Numbered from the stretch's first letter, positions 53,030-62,959 are shown. The stretch: 64,000 bases of DNA from Amphiura filiformis (GCF_039555335.1 NC_092628.1:74464713-74528712), one strand, 5' to 3'. Translations and numbers: made by a program. The notes: generated from the sequence alone by a model not told the origin.

Positions 53030-56000
53030 TGTTTTCAGATGGCAACGATGTATACATTTGATCCTACAGTACAAGCTATGGTAGATAATTATGACTGGTA
53101 TATTATCCCAGTAGTTAACCCAGATGGTTACGACTTCACATGGACGACTGTAAGTGGATAGTGCTTTATAATATAATAGGGGTGCACCATTTTGATTTCT
53201 AGGGGTACATGGAAGTTATTATTATCATTTTTTTACTTCCCCCACTAGTATAGTCCCAAGCAAGAGAGCAATGATAGATAGTAAGGGAGGGGAGAATATG
53301 GAGACGGGAAGGGAAGGGAGTGGAAACAGGAGGGGAGAGATAGAGAAGGAGGGAAAGAAAGAATTGGTGTTTCATTACACTTATGTTGTAAAATGGAAAT
53401 TAGAAATTGACAAAGCTTACGTTAACTTTAATAATTGAGCCTTTATTAAATGATAAACCGTCGTAAGAATATTGGGCTTAATTGAAACGTATAGCTAGTT
53501 TCAAAATGATATGATAAGGAGATTAGCGCTGGGTCCCGACATAATCCTTCTTGAGAAGTATAAAAGCAAGTTCAATCATAGACAAAATATGAATCAAATT
53601 CTGGACTAACCCACGATTTTTTCAGTAACGTTGCAACCCGTTCGCTGGGTCTTCATCAGACTGTGCAGAGACTTGACTGATGGTTTGGTCACGTGATGGT
53701 AATCGGCAGGGAGTTGTTTCACGGTGGAGTCCCAGTCGTGCGATAGCAGGAATCGGAGACCTCCCTTTTTATTGAGTGCTGGCTGTTCGGCCTTTTCCCG
53801 GATGGATTCTTTAATTCCACTCTCAAACCACCTCTCCTCCTTCGAAGATTACAATGTCGTCAGGTTTGAATTGGTGGCCAGAGGGTTTTGAGTGGGTGAA
53901 GACTGCAGAGTCCAGGTTTTCGTTGGAGCTTTCTCTCCGGTGATGGCTGAATCGAGCTTAATAAACTGTTTTGTCTCTCCTATACGTATGATTGGGCACA
54001 GCTAGTCTCAGAGAACATGGAGAAAGTTAGACCATAAACAACGTTAGGTAAAGACCTAGATTCATAAACAACGAAATAACGAACCTATGCTCGAGTCACA
54101 TTGACGCCGAGGAAATTATTTTTCTTTTCATAATGCATGATTGCATTCAGAAATGACTCACTTGCCGGTAAACCATGTATAGGTACCTCTAATGCCCTAA
54201 TACAGTAGCGTATGTTAAAGGATCTATATCTGTATCTGGGTCTCCAGCAAAACGGTAGATCCTCATCCCTTAAGAGTTTGGACGAGTCGCGGAGCTAGAT
54301 GACGTAGTTTTGCTTTCCTCCCTTAACAAGATGATCAGCGACGGCTGTCTTGAATTGCTCTAGTTTGGTCACCTTAATGATGGCCTCTGGGAGATCATTC
54401 CAATGGGGGAATGGTTGATGGATAAAAACTGGTACTGTAGACCTTAGACTTGGCATGGACCCGGTGGTATGAATACTGGTGGGATCTCCGGTGGGTTCTG
54501 GTTTGAGGTTTGAGTTCATGTTGCACATCCACAAGTTCATGTGTAATCTTATACAGCATGTTGAGCCGGGCTATTGTGCGTCTAGCTTCAAACAGTGGCC
54601 ATCCGAGTTCTTGAAGCATGGCTGTCACGCTAGCTTTCCTACTGTAGTTGTTACAACACATTCTGGCTGCAAATCTCTGTATACCTTCAAGCTGTTTCTT
54701 TTCTCCTTCAGTAAATGGAGCCCAACCGCAAACACCGTATTCCAGCTTCGGGCGAACCAGAGATTGGTAAAGGCGTGATTTCACATACCTGCCACAAGAC
54801 TTAAAATTACTTCTGATAATACCATTGATCTGCTTGGCATTGGTGGTGATCTTATTTATGTGAGATGACCATGGTGCAATCACTGCTGAAGATAAGCCCA
54901 AGATATGGGTGGTTGGTTGTAGTCTGCAGAGGTCTGCCATTGATTTCATAAGGGTGGATAGCTGAGTTCTTCTTGGTGGTCATGTGCATGACAAAGCACT
55001 TGTCAGAGTTGAATTTCATCTCCCACTCACTTTCCCATCTACACAGGGCATCCAGGTCACTCTGAAGAGAGGCAGCATCTGACGAGGAATTAACTTCTCT
55101 ATACAATAGCCCATCATTTGTTGTGGTGTGTTTTATCCTTCTTTGCGAAGTGCAATAATATTGTGTCTCTTGTATCTTGGAGCTTCATGCTTTTATCATA
55201 GTGCTGTTTTTAAAAATGTTTGTACTTTTAATGTGTTAATTATCTTTGTAATTTTTATGTGTATTTATAGTGCAATACTTTATTTTCATGACCAGCTTGT
55301 AAGGGTGGGGTCCACTCATCTCTTAGATGTCAGTGCTGAATTTGCCACTTTTGTTGGGCCCTGGCAGCCCTTGCTTGCTGCTCTAATTTTGCTGTATATT
55401 TTTGTTGAAATGCCTAATAAAATGAATAATAAATAAATTAATTAATTAATTAATCATCTGCAAAAAGCCTGGTTTTCGAAGATACATATGAAGGAATATC
55501 GTTCACATAAAGGAGGAACAGTAGCGGGCCGAGGCACACCTGATAAAACTTCTGCTGATGTAGAACATTCTCCTTCAAGAACTACCCTGAGATCTGGTTG
55601 TAAATATTTTCAGTAATACCATAGTGTCTCAATTTCAGGAGAAGTCTTTGATGGGGGACGCGATCAAACGCTTTAGAAAAATCTAATAAAATTGCGTCAA
55701 TCTGCTTTCCCTTTTCGATTGATTTCGCGATATCATCCACTGTAGTGAGTAGCTGGGTGTCGCAACCTCTACGTCTCCTAAAGCCATGTTGGCAGTCAGT
55801 AAGTATGTTGTTACGCTCAAGATGGTACATTTTATGGCGATGGATAACATGTTCAAGACACTTGCACAAACCGGACGTGAGCGATATAGGACGATAATTA
55901 CTTGCATCGCTTTTACTGCCTTTTTTGAACACAAGAGACACATTAGCAGTAGTTCAATCATCTGGGAGTTCACCAGTAGATATCTTTCCGGGTAGGCTCG

Positions 56001-57778
56001 GTAACAAGTCCATCGAAGCTGAAGAAGTTGCAGATGTCAATACATTTCTTACATTGAGCAGTAAAATTGCTACCAGTTTTAACAGACTGATTAGGCCAAT
56101 TTATGTCTTTGAGGTTAAAAGCACCTCCTAGCCATATTGCACATTTACCTTTAGTTTTCTGGTGGAGTTTGGAGAGAGACAAATTCAGCAATCAATTGGT
56201 TCATGCGAGGTGTCAGGATTGTAGAATGCCCCAACATACACTTTTTTCTTTGGGCCACATTCAACACGAATCCAAATACATTCAGAGTCAGAATTCAAAT
56301 CATCAAGAAGATGACAGGAGAGGCCTTTGACGGCTATCAAGACTCCTCCCCAGCCATCAGGACGATCTTTTCTATAGATGGTATACTCAGGTGGAATACT
56401 CGGCATCAAGGATGGAACTGTTTAGCCAAGTTTCGGTGCCAATAACAATGTCTGGCTTTTGTTCATGAAGAATTGACAGGAACTCAATTGTTTTGTTTTT
56501 TATACTTTGAAAGTTTATGTATAAAATGGTGAGTTTCTTCGCTCTAGTCTTTTTTCTGGTTTAGTCTTATTTGGTTGCTTTTCTTTAGGAGTGCGAGCAG
56601 AGTCAAATCTCTTGGTTTTGCCTTTGTTTAACTTTGGGGATGATGTAGCAAGCAGTTGCTCATCATTCAGTGACTGATCCGAATCCAAAGGGCTAAACGG
56701 GTTGTCCGTTTGAAAATCAATATTGATCAATGAGTCAGAACAATTTGGATGTCCACATCCATCACAAATCCAGGATGTGCTTGTATTAGCAAGAAGGTTG
56801 TAAGTTTTACTACTCATGTTGATACAGGTAGCATGGTTCCATTTTTCACACTCTTCACACTGGATACCCTTAACAGGATAATACCCTACTTCATCACCAC
56901 AGATTCCACACGGTGCTGGAGGGTCATTAAATGAAGAGCCTGATGGAGGGCCTGGATTTGGATTAACGTCATTGCCAAGACCAATAATCAGAACATGGGT
57001 CCATGATAGACCTCTTGAGTTTTTGAGAGTTTTGATGAATTGTTTACGTGAGAGCATAGTAGTTCCAAGAAGATCATTTGAAGTACCAAATATCACATCA
57101 TCTTCACAGTCGGCAAATCTTAAGTCTACGGGCCAAAGTGAGCAACAATCCAACAACAAAATAACTTGTAGACTTCAAACTAAATATCCAGGCTGATAAA
57201 AACTTTGCACTTAGATCAATAGAATAGTACACGTCGAGTACGATGTAACTGTAGTGACTATGTACAAGATGGCTGATTTCACATACAGAACTATTTCAGT
57301 GTTCACGAAATTGTTTTAAATTGTCATAAAAACATAGTAACGATGAACAATAAACCAATACGCGAATCCGCAAACATATATAAATGCTTAAAAATGCGAT
57401 AAAAGACCAGGATAGCCGGATTAAAGGTGAAAATAAAGGATTTAAAAAGCTAAAAATCCCCGCGAAATTAAAAGTCGTCTAGCTCGGTGACAGCACCCTC
57501 ATTGACCCTCAAGGGATAGTGTTAGGATAGGCATAAGGGTATCAGATTAATCTAATTACTTAGACCAAAGATGGCTTTAAACTGACTATTTATTCGTGTT
57601 TTATATTATTTTAAAATGATGTCATAGATACATTTGTAATAAAAAGATTAAAACATTAATTTACACTTCTTTTTTTTTTTTTCACAGGACCGTTTGTGGG
57701 CCAAGAATTGGCAACCACATTCGTACCATACCTGCTGGGGCATCAATCTGCACTTCAATTACGCGTACCAGTGGCAAG
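43016..57778 (+). CDS. M14A carboxypeptidase-like pseudoenzyme, copy 4 (exons 1-7, continues beyond window)
   Basis: Exons: 43016-43080, 45220-45301, 46941-47159, 48423-48521, 51176-51277, 53039-53149, 57688-57778, all with AG/GT borders and the same phases as copy 3. Exons 8-10 were not found before 64000, so intron 7 exceeds 6.2 kb. The product starts with a signal peptide (MKSICVFLVIISSALAA), then a propeptide nearly identical to copy 3 (YKVLRIVPRDAEQLDK, FWKEPSGVDRPVDI, ERCKDCVK). Exon 5 reads GGSQPHHW where active enzymes have GGIHAREW, so both HxxE zinc ligands are absent. Exon 7 reads RLWAK and CWGINLHFNY, so Arg127, Asn144 and Arg145 are replaced by Ala, His and Phe. It is the closest paralogue of copy 3 and shares its dead-enzyme signature. 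The His196 position lies outside the window. Confidence 0.88.
43330..43475 (-). mobile_element. tRNA-derived SINE
   Basis: The minus strand from 43471 reads GGGGACACAGTGGCGCAGCG with a perfect box A (TGGCGCAGCGG). About 35 bases later comes a box B-like AATTCGAGTCCC. No acceptor-stem pairing makes it a working tRNA. A tail continues toward 43330. It lies in intron 1 of copy 4. Confidence 0.65.
43836..43886 (+). pseudogene. Decayed duplicate of carboxypeptidase exon 2
   Basis: It is preceded by a good acceptor (TTATTTTACAG). The first 19 bases, CTACAAGGTACTTCGTATC, are identical to exon 2 of copies 3 and 4. The sequence then diverges and keeps only GAGCAATTACAA, as in copy 2 exon 2 (GAACAATTACAA), before a TAA in the frame. 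A second, intact exon 2 lies at 45220. This is a relic exon in intron 1 of copy 4. Confidence 0.75.
44058..45110. repeat. Intron 1 segment shared with copy 2 (10010-10925)
   Basis: Blocks around GCGCTGACATATTGGAAA, TTAATGGCGGAA and AAAGGAACAA appear in the same order as in copy 2. Together with the preceding exon 2 relic, this suggests a copied stretch of intron 1 plus exon 2. Confidence 0.7.
45365..45557. repeat. Foldback element in intron 2 of copy 4
   Basis: ATTCGCCAGTGAAGTG pairs with CACTTCGCTGGCGAAT, and TGGATCACGC pairs with GCGTGATCCA. Confidence 0.75.
45616..46160. mobile_element. Foldback element with TATATAGACGAATCC ends
   Basis: The left TATATAGACGAATCC pairs with the right GGATTCGTCTATATA. 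Inner TAGTTGGGTAGCCGTCGG partly pairs with CGGCTACCCAA. A half-copy (TAGACGAATCCAA) follows at 46176. Confidence 0.6.
46449..46867. mobile_element. Near-perfect 419-bp palindromic element
   Basis: Arms of about 200 bases run from AAACTGGCCTCAAAAAGAAA and end TTTCTTTTTGAGGCCAGTTT. GACAACTGCTTGGTTA and its complement lie within. The high arm identity suggests recent formation, or conversion between arms. It sits in intron 2 of copy 4, about 70 bases before exon 3. Confidence 0.85.
47327..47478. mobile_element. TTAA-family foldback fragment (one arm)
   Basis: It follows TTAA and reads GGGATGGGGTATGAACGTTT, then GACAGTATTTATTGTGGGAC. It breaks off where the GTACGATC-family MITE begins, suggesting that the latter inserted into it or that the two were joined by deletion. 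Confidence 0.65.
47476..47930. mobile_element. Second copy of the GCCTTAATGTACGATC MITE, opposite orientation
   Basis: It reads the complement of 35731-36229: ATGCAATCATTATGAAAG at its left, GTCGGACCAACAGAAAATCA inside, and AAGATCGTACATTAAGGC at its right end. Confidence 0.75.
49613..50277. mobile_element. Foldback element with CCCAGCAAACAC ends
   Basis: The left CCCAGCAAACACAAAAACG and right CATTTTGTGTTTCCTGGG are inverted copies. Many AAACGTTTT and CCCGACATTT repeats lie in the arms. A second internal CCCAGCAATCACAGAAATG start suggests two copies in tandem. It lies in intron 4 of copy 4. Confidence 0.8.
50510..50930 (+). mobile_element. tRNA-derived SINE
   Basis: TGGTTTAGTGG (box A, perfect) is followed about 40 bases later by GGTTCGATTCC (box B, perfect). 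A body of about 340 bases follows. The bases before box A do not pair with those after box B as an acceptor stem would, which argues for a SINE rather than a tRNA gene. The 3' limit is a guess. Confidence 0.6.
52497..52699. repeat. (ATT)n microsatellite
   Basis: Long trinucleotide run with GTT and CAT interruptions in intron 5 of copy 4. Frames across it are spurious. Confidence 0.95.
52866..53028. repeat. (TTA)n microsatellite at the 3' splice site of exon 6, copy 4
   Basis: Ends about ten bases before the acceptor (GTTTTCAG at 53038), in the same position as the run in copy 3. Confidence 0.95.
53560..54000 (-). mobile_element. Penelope-like element 3' fragment
   Basis: Minus-strand translation gives LNKKGGLRFLLSHDWDSTVK, a C-terminal Penelope signature. 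It is followed by a sequence like SLMKTQRTG and a tail (GACCCAGCGAACGGGTTGCA) typical of element ends. It is a fragment only, in intron 6 of copy 4. Confidence 0.6.
54295..57480 (-). mobile_element. CR1/Jockey-group LINE with PHD finger and 2A-like peptide, interrupted
   Basis: Read on the minus strand, the first frame (57159-56515) has a 2A-like motif (GLGNDVNPNPGP), then a C4HC3 PHD finger (CGICGDE, CEECEKWNHATC, WICDGCG). Next comes an APE-type endonuclease (YINFQSIKNK, DIVIGTETWLN, YRKDRPDGWGGVLIAVKG). The reverse transcriptase follows (KKGSKSDASNYRPISLTS, HGFRRRRGCDTQLL, DFSKAFDRVPHQRLLLKL, LGPLLFLLYVND, RLFADD, SLVRPKLEYGVCGWAPF), with a typical C terminus (FPHWNDLPEAI, FKTAVADHL) ending at 54295. 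Frame changes occur between the PHD frame and the endonuclease, within the endonuclease, and before LGPLLF. A separate insertion splits the frame after FADD. The copy is therefore dead. It lies in intron 6 of carboxypeptidase copy 4, antisense. Confidence 0.9.
55108..55450 (+). mobile_element. Insertion within the LINE: 3' end of another retroelement
   Basis: The inserted ~335 bases run from TTTGTTGTGGTGTG to an (AATT)n/(ATTA)n tail after AATAAAATGAATAATAAATA, flanked by ATCAT on both sides. The tail and orientation fit the 3' end of a non-LTR element on the + strand. The host LINE frame resumes directly across it (FADD then GLLYREVNSSSDAASLQ). Confidence 0.75.
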
Positions 57779-57796
57779 GTAATAAGCGAGCTCTAT

Positions 57797-58970
57797 TTCA
57801 TAGGGCCTGCACTTTGGCTCGTTTTTTGCAGGTTTACATGGTCCAATAATCACAAGATGACTGACATGTGGTAACAAAGGAAGCAGTCACTGCAATTTGA
57901 TTATGTCCCATATGATTGGCCATTCAAGATACCCCTGTGAATATACTATAGCGGCCTTTTCAAAATATAGGCCTAATACCTGTTTGCTTGACTGCATTGA
58001 CAATCCCCGGGAACAATACACACAGTATATGCATTGGACAAACTTTTTACAATAAGCATGATAAGTGATGATGTGACCTCCAGATTTATACATCGTTCGT
58101 CTCGCACACTGACGACATTTGATTGAATGGACTGCGCTGAAGGACACCGGTTCAAATCCTTTGTTTGGAGCCAATCGATAAAAGCATGCAGGGCCTCTAT
58201 ACCCTATACCCATGTACAGTTTATCCCTTACATAACCTATGTCTTGAATACGCTGGCAAAGTTATGTAATAATCGGATTAATACTATATAGCAGTAGCTA
58301 AAAACAAGTTTTGAATAATCCGCGCTACAAAGTCCCATTCAGTGATCCCAGCGAAAGTGGAAAAAAAAATCAAATTGTTACGTGTATAAATTTTTTAATG
58401 AAAAACAAATGGCAAAAAACAAAACAGGAAAACGACAGTATTGACGAAGTTGAAGCCCCATTCAAATACATGTAGCTAATTTATATACTGTCAGTACCGG
58501 TATATAAATTACAGACTCACGTAAATGCATTATTTTTTTTGTCTTAGACACACGGCTTTCGGCTGAACCACTACACTAGCAAGCTATGTTAGCACATCTA
58601 TGACAATGACGAAACGTACAAAATCAGCCATAGGCCTTTTATGACCTTTGACATTCTTTTGTGGCGAGTGACATGGTCTTTCAATTCACGCCGAGTGTCC
58701 TTGACAGGTTCGACTATGCTTCAGTGGTCATGAAAGAATTCAAAAGATAACCTCTGCCCCAATAATCCCAGGCAATTATCTGAAACTGCTCCTCGGATCA
58801 TAAGAACTCAGTCCTCAAATGATAGTCATAATAATGTCCAAAATATATAAATTACTGACTATCATTGAAGACTGAGTTCCGCAATCTAGTATCCAAAATC
58901 TGAATTTTGATGATTTTTACGATCGTCGGGATGAAAAAAAAAATCAAAAAATCACTGAATGGGCCCTACT
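57797..58970. repeat. Left arm of a large inverted repeat in intron 7 of copy 4
   Basis: CATAGGGCCTGCACTTTGGC, an ACCGGTTCAAATCC region, an AATAATCGGATTAAT region and the GGCCCATTCAGTGAT-type element recur in opposite order and strand at 62960-63980. Matching is patchy in places. Confidence 0.7.
58330..58970. mobile_element. GGCCCATTCAGTGAT-family foldback MITE
   Basis: The left CCCATTCAGTGATCCCAGCG and right AAAATCACTGAATGGGCCC are inverted copies. Inner phrases include GACGATCG, TACTGTCAGTA and CTCAGTCCTCAAATGATAG with a facing copy. Confidence 0.75.
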
Positions 58971-59036
58971 CTCCTTACCCTGGCAATATAAATCAAAGAA
59001 AATAAAGAAAAAATAAATAAATAAAAAAAAAGACAA

Positions 59037-59215
59037 AGAAAACGCATTCTGAATACGAAGAATGTCTTTCTGATATCAAATAAATTTCATTGTTTGGAAT
59101 TCACGATATAATACAAATTTTATGACAAATTATTAAAATTTGATATTTTTCACATTTTTGATATTATAACAGTCCTCGAAGTAAATATCATAAATCTAAT
59201 GATATATTCTTAAAC
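59037..59215. mobile_element. TTAA-family foldback fragment
   Basis: It contains GCATTCTGAATACGAAGAAT, then TTCTGATATCAAATAA, ATAATACAAATTTTATGACA and CAGTCCTCGAAGTAAA in family order. The TTAA-proximal end is missing. Confidence 0.65.
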
Positions 59216-60052
59216 AGTCCCTGGCATACCATACATGTATAGGCCTATGTATAGTACATTAGTCTGCTTTATCTGTTTTGTGCTGTTTAAGCAAATTTAA
59301 ACATAATTTCCATAAAATGTAAGCTTTTACTGTCAGATATGTCCCTTTTAATTTTGAGCAGAACAAGTGAGGTAAAGCAAAGAAAATTGGAATTTACTAC
59401 TACTAGCGCCAATGAATGTTATACGATTGTAAAGCGGTACGATCCTCTGGGTGTGTGTGTGGGGGGTGTGCGTATGTGTGTCCTGCACGCGTATTTTTCT
59501 GCAACTATAACGGGACGCAATACGATACCAGTATGTTATAAGAATCAAACTTACAAGAAAGATGGCTCTTGTCAAATCCTACAATTCTGTCAGAGAAAAT
59601 ATGCATATTTGCATTAAATTTTTATTAATTGACATAATTGATTAATTAATAAATATTTTATTTAATGATTTACCATAATTCCAAACATGTCAAACAATAT
59701 GTCAAATTAAAGCTAATGAAATGCTTTATAAATTGGTAAGAGCACATTTTGCAGAATGCATTTAGTATTTTAGTTACATGATTCCAAACATTCTATTCCA
59801 ATTTTTTGCTACACACGCATAGGAGCTGTACTTTTAGAATCCGCGCCTAATCAATAATAATAGTCTTTCACTCCATTGTCAAAGTACTGTGCTCCCTGTA
59901 GCATTATAGTGTCGAGGTCGCGATATTTTTTTCCTAGTCAACATTTGCATCACATAATACATTTACATGATATAGGCCTATATGAGGCTGGATTGAGCTG
60001 TGTTCAGTTTTATACGGCGGATTTATTGCCATAATTATTACCTCTTACTTAA

Positions 60053-60717
60053 GGGATCTAAAATGAGCGTTTATTGGGTTTCGACAGTATTTTTGTGGGA
60101 CATGAGAGCACCTCAGACCTATCGAATTGCATTCTGAATACGAAGCATGTCTTTCTGATATCAAATAATTTTCATTTTTGAAAATCACAATATATATAAA
60201 TTTTATGACAAATTATAAAAATTTGATATTTTTCAAATTTTGATATATAACAGTCCTCGAAGTAAATTATATAAATCTAATGATATATTCTTAAAGTGTA
60301 TGTAGCAGGAAGGAAAAAGCCGACGATCAATTGAAAATTTTGACCTTTCATATTGAAGATATGGATTTTTTCCCAAAAAGACCTAATTTTTTTTGGTGTT
60401 TTGGGAAAAAAATCCATATCTTCAATACGAAAGGTCAAAATTTTCAATTGATCGTCGGCTTTTCATCCCACCTACATACACTTTAAGTATAAATCATCAG
60501 ATTTATAAAGTTTACTTCAAGTACTGTTAAATATCAAAATATCAATTTTAATGATTTGCCATAAAATGTGTATTAAATTGGGAATTTCAAAAATCAAAAT
60601 TATTTGATATCAGAATGACATTCTTCGTATTCAGAGTGCAATTCGATATGTCTGATGTGCTCTGATGTCCCAAAATAAATACTGTCCAAACGTTCATACC
60701 CCAGCCCTTAACAAAAG
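60053..60717. mobile_element. TTAA-targeting foldback MITE, complete copy A
   Basis: GGGATCTAAAATGAGCGTTT and the complement of AAACGTTCATACCCCAGCCC form its ends, with arms of about 320 bases meeting near 60395. TTAA stands on both sides (60049-60052 and 60718-60721). The matching site in the opposite palindrome arm has one TTAA and no element. Confidence 0.92.
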
Positions 60718-60845
60718 AAAAACAAATTTATTCCAATTAAAATTCTACCAGGGTTCGAACCCACAACCTTTCATTTAACAGTCGAGATCGAATACCACTA
60801 CGCTGTGAGTGCTTCTGCCAGAACTGCGTTTGTTCATCATACTTA

Positions 60846-61075
60846 TAGAGGTTATCCATGTTCTATAAGCTGCATGTCCTATCAAAGACTGCTATACCTT
60901 GTTTAGGACATTCTAAAGAAGTACCCGCATGTGCAACCATGACTGTTTCAAAATAGCCCGCCAAAGTCATGCAGGTAACTCCGAGGTCGTACATTGAATT
61001 AGTTTGAATGAGGAATACTACGGGAACCAGTGCCTTTTGTTAGAAGTCACACATGAGTGAAGTGGATTACCTCTA
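60846..61075. mobile_element. Small MITE with GAGGTTATCC ends, TA-flanked
   Basis: GAGGTTATCC at the left and GGATTACCTC at the right are inverted with one mismatch, flanked by TA. The opposite palindrome arm lacks it (CATACTTATTGATTAC uninterrupted), which shows it is an insertion of about 228 bases. Confidence 0.7.
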
Positions 61076-61632
61076 TTGATTACGGAATAAATCGCAAACA
61101 CACGATATATATATATTACTTGTCTATTAGTAATAAATACGTATATAATCTCCAATCAATAATGAACCTTGCCTCCGACTATGCGGTTCGCCTATATTAA
61201 TTTACTAGTCAACATTTGCATAGGAACCGCATAGTCGGAGGCAAGGTTCATTATTGATTGGAGATTATATACGTATAGACAAGTAATATATATATATATC
61301 GTGTGTTTGCGATTTATTCCGTAATCAATAAGTATGATGAACAAACGCATTTCTGGCAGAAGCACTCACAGCGTAGTGGTATTCGATCTCGACTGTTAAT
61401 CAAAAGGTTGTGGGTTCGAACCCTGGTAGAATTTTAATTGGAATAAATTTGTTTTTCTTTTGTTAAGTAAGAGGTAATAATTATGGCAATAAATCCGCCG
61501 TATAAAACTGAACACAGCTCAATCCAGCCTCATATAGGCCTATATCATGTTAATGTATTATGTGATGCAAATGTTGACTAGGAAAAAAAATATCGCATGC
61601 GGTTCCTATGCAAATGTTGACTAATAAATTAA

Positions 61633-62293
61633 GGGATCTAGAATGAGCGTTTATGTGCGTTTCGACAGTATTTTTTGTGGGACATGAGAGCACCTCAGAC
61701 CTATCGAATTGCATTCTGAATATGAAGCATGTCTTTCTGATATCAAATAATTTTCATTTTTTGAAAATCACAATATAATACAAATTTTATGACAAATTAT
61801 AAAAATTTGATATTTTTCTAATTTTTGATATATAACAGTCCTCGAAGCAAATTATATAAATCTAATGATATATTCTTAAAGTGTATGTGGCTGGGAGGAA
61901 AAGCCGACGGTCAATTGAAAATTTTGACATTTTATATTGAAGATATGGATTTTTATCCCAAAAAGACCTAATTTTTTTTTTGTGTTTTGGAAAAAAATCC
62001 ATATCTTCAATACGAAAGGTCAAAATTTTCAATTGATCGTCGGCTTTTCATCCCACCTACATACTCTTTAAGTATAAATCATCAGATTTAGTAAGTTTAC
62101 TTCGAGTACTGTTAAATATCAAAAATATCAATTTTAATGATTTGCCATAAAATGTGTATTAAATTGCGAATTTCAAAAATCTAAATTATTTGATATCAGA
62201 AAGACATTCTCTGTATTCAGAATGCAATTCGATATGTCTGATGTGCTCTAATGTCCCAAAATAAATACTGTCCAAACGTTCATACCCCAGCCC
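61633..62293. mobile_element. TTAA-targeting foldback MITE, complete copy B
   Basis: The ends GGGATCTAGAATGAGCGTTT and CATACCCCAGCCC, TTAA on both sides (61629-61632, 62294-62297), and arms similar to copy A along their whole length. Confidence 0.92.
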
Positions 62294-62717
62294 TTAATAT
62301 CATGAATATAGGCGACCAGGTCCTAGAGTGTGATGGTTTTGTAGCAGATGACAGTGCTCATTCAAGCCTGTCAAGGTCAGTTAGTAGCCACTTGCTGAAT
62401 GGATGGCCATTATCAGCTATCAAAGAGATGCCTTGTGCAGCTGCCAATCACAGTAGAGGTTTGATAACATTTTGTTAAAACCCAAATGTGATATAAGAAC
62501 AAAGCTGTGCATGTTGGTACTTAATTGTTTGGATTCTTATGTTGAAATTCCCTTGTATTAGTATTTTTATGTGTAGTGTATATTGTTCATAAATTATATA
62601 GCTTTTAAATTTTGGGCATTTTTGCTCTGTTGCACTGCACCATTATGGAATTTGAGCAAATCAATTACCCAGACAAGCAGGTATACAGTGTATTATTTTA
62701 TTTTTATTTCGTATCTC

Positions 62718-62815
62718 AGGAGCACAGCTCACTTGGTAAGGCGTCAGAATTTGGTACACGAGCGCTTCGAACTTTAAATCGGAAGGTGGTGAGTTCGAGC
62801 CTCATCACGGTCACA
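62718..62815 (+). mobile_element. tRNA-derived SINE head
   Basis: CAGCTCACTTGGTAAGGCG resembles box A, and GAGTTCGAGCCTC about 60 bases on resembles box B. The longer spacing suggests a tRNA with a variable arm as its source. Confidence 0.55.
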
Positions 62816-62846
62816 TTAATTTTATAAACCAAATATTGTTCGAACT

Positions 62847-62943
62847 TTTCATATTTGTTTTTCTTTTATTGTTTCTTTTTCTTTGTCTTTTTTTTTCTTG
62901 TTTTATTTTTTTTTTTTTTTTTTTTTTCTTTATTTTTCTTTGA
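62847..62943. repeat. T-rich tract
   Basis: A run of thymines broken by C, G and A. It follows the SINE head by about 30 bases. The phenylalanine-rich frame over it is not a gene. Confidence 0.85.
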
Positions 62944-62959
62944 TTCATATTGCCAGGGA

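Larger units (their letters stand above)
59920..61596. repeat. Large palindrome with SINE-like sequence in its arms and two nested insertions on one side
   Basis: Left arm 59920-61189 and right arm 61223-61596 flank a 33-base loop. The outer ends are GCGATATTTTTTTCCTAG and CTAGGAAAAAAAATATCGC. Both arms contain a tRNA-like head, seen clearly on the + strand at 61355-61430 (AGCGTAGTGG box A, GGTTCGAACCC box B). The left arm is longer because a TTAA foldback (60053-60717) and a small TA-flanked element (60846-61075) are present only there. Part of the loop recurs inverted just outside the right arm (61597-61630). Confidence 0.85.

Noticed and set aside
55128-55436. 102-residue + strand protein inside the LINE
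   Set aside because: It covers the inserted retroelement tail, has low-complexity hydrophobic content and no homology I recognise.
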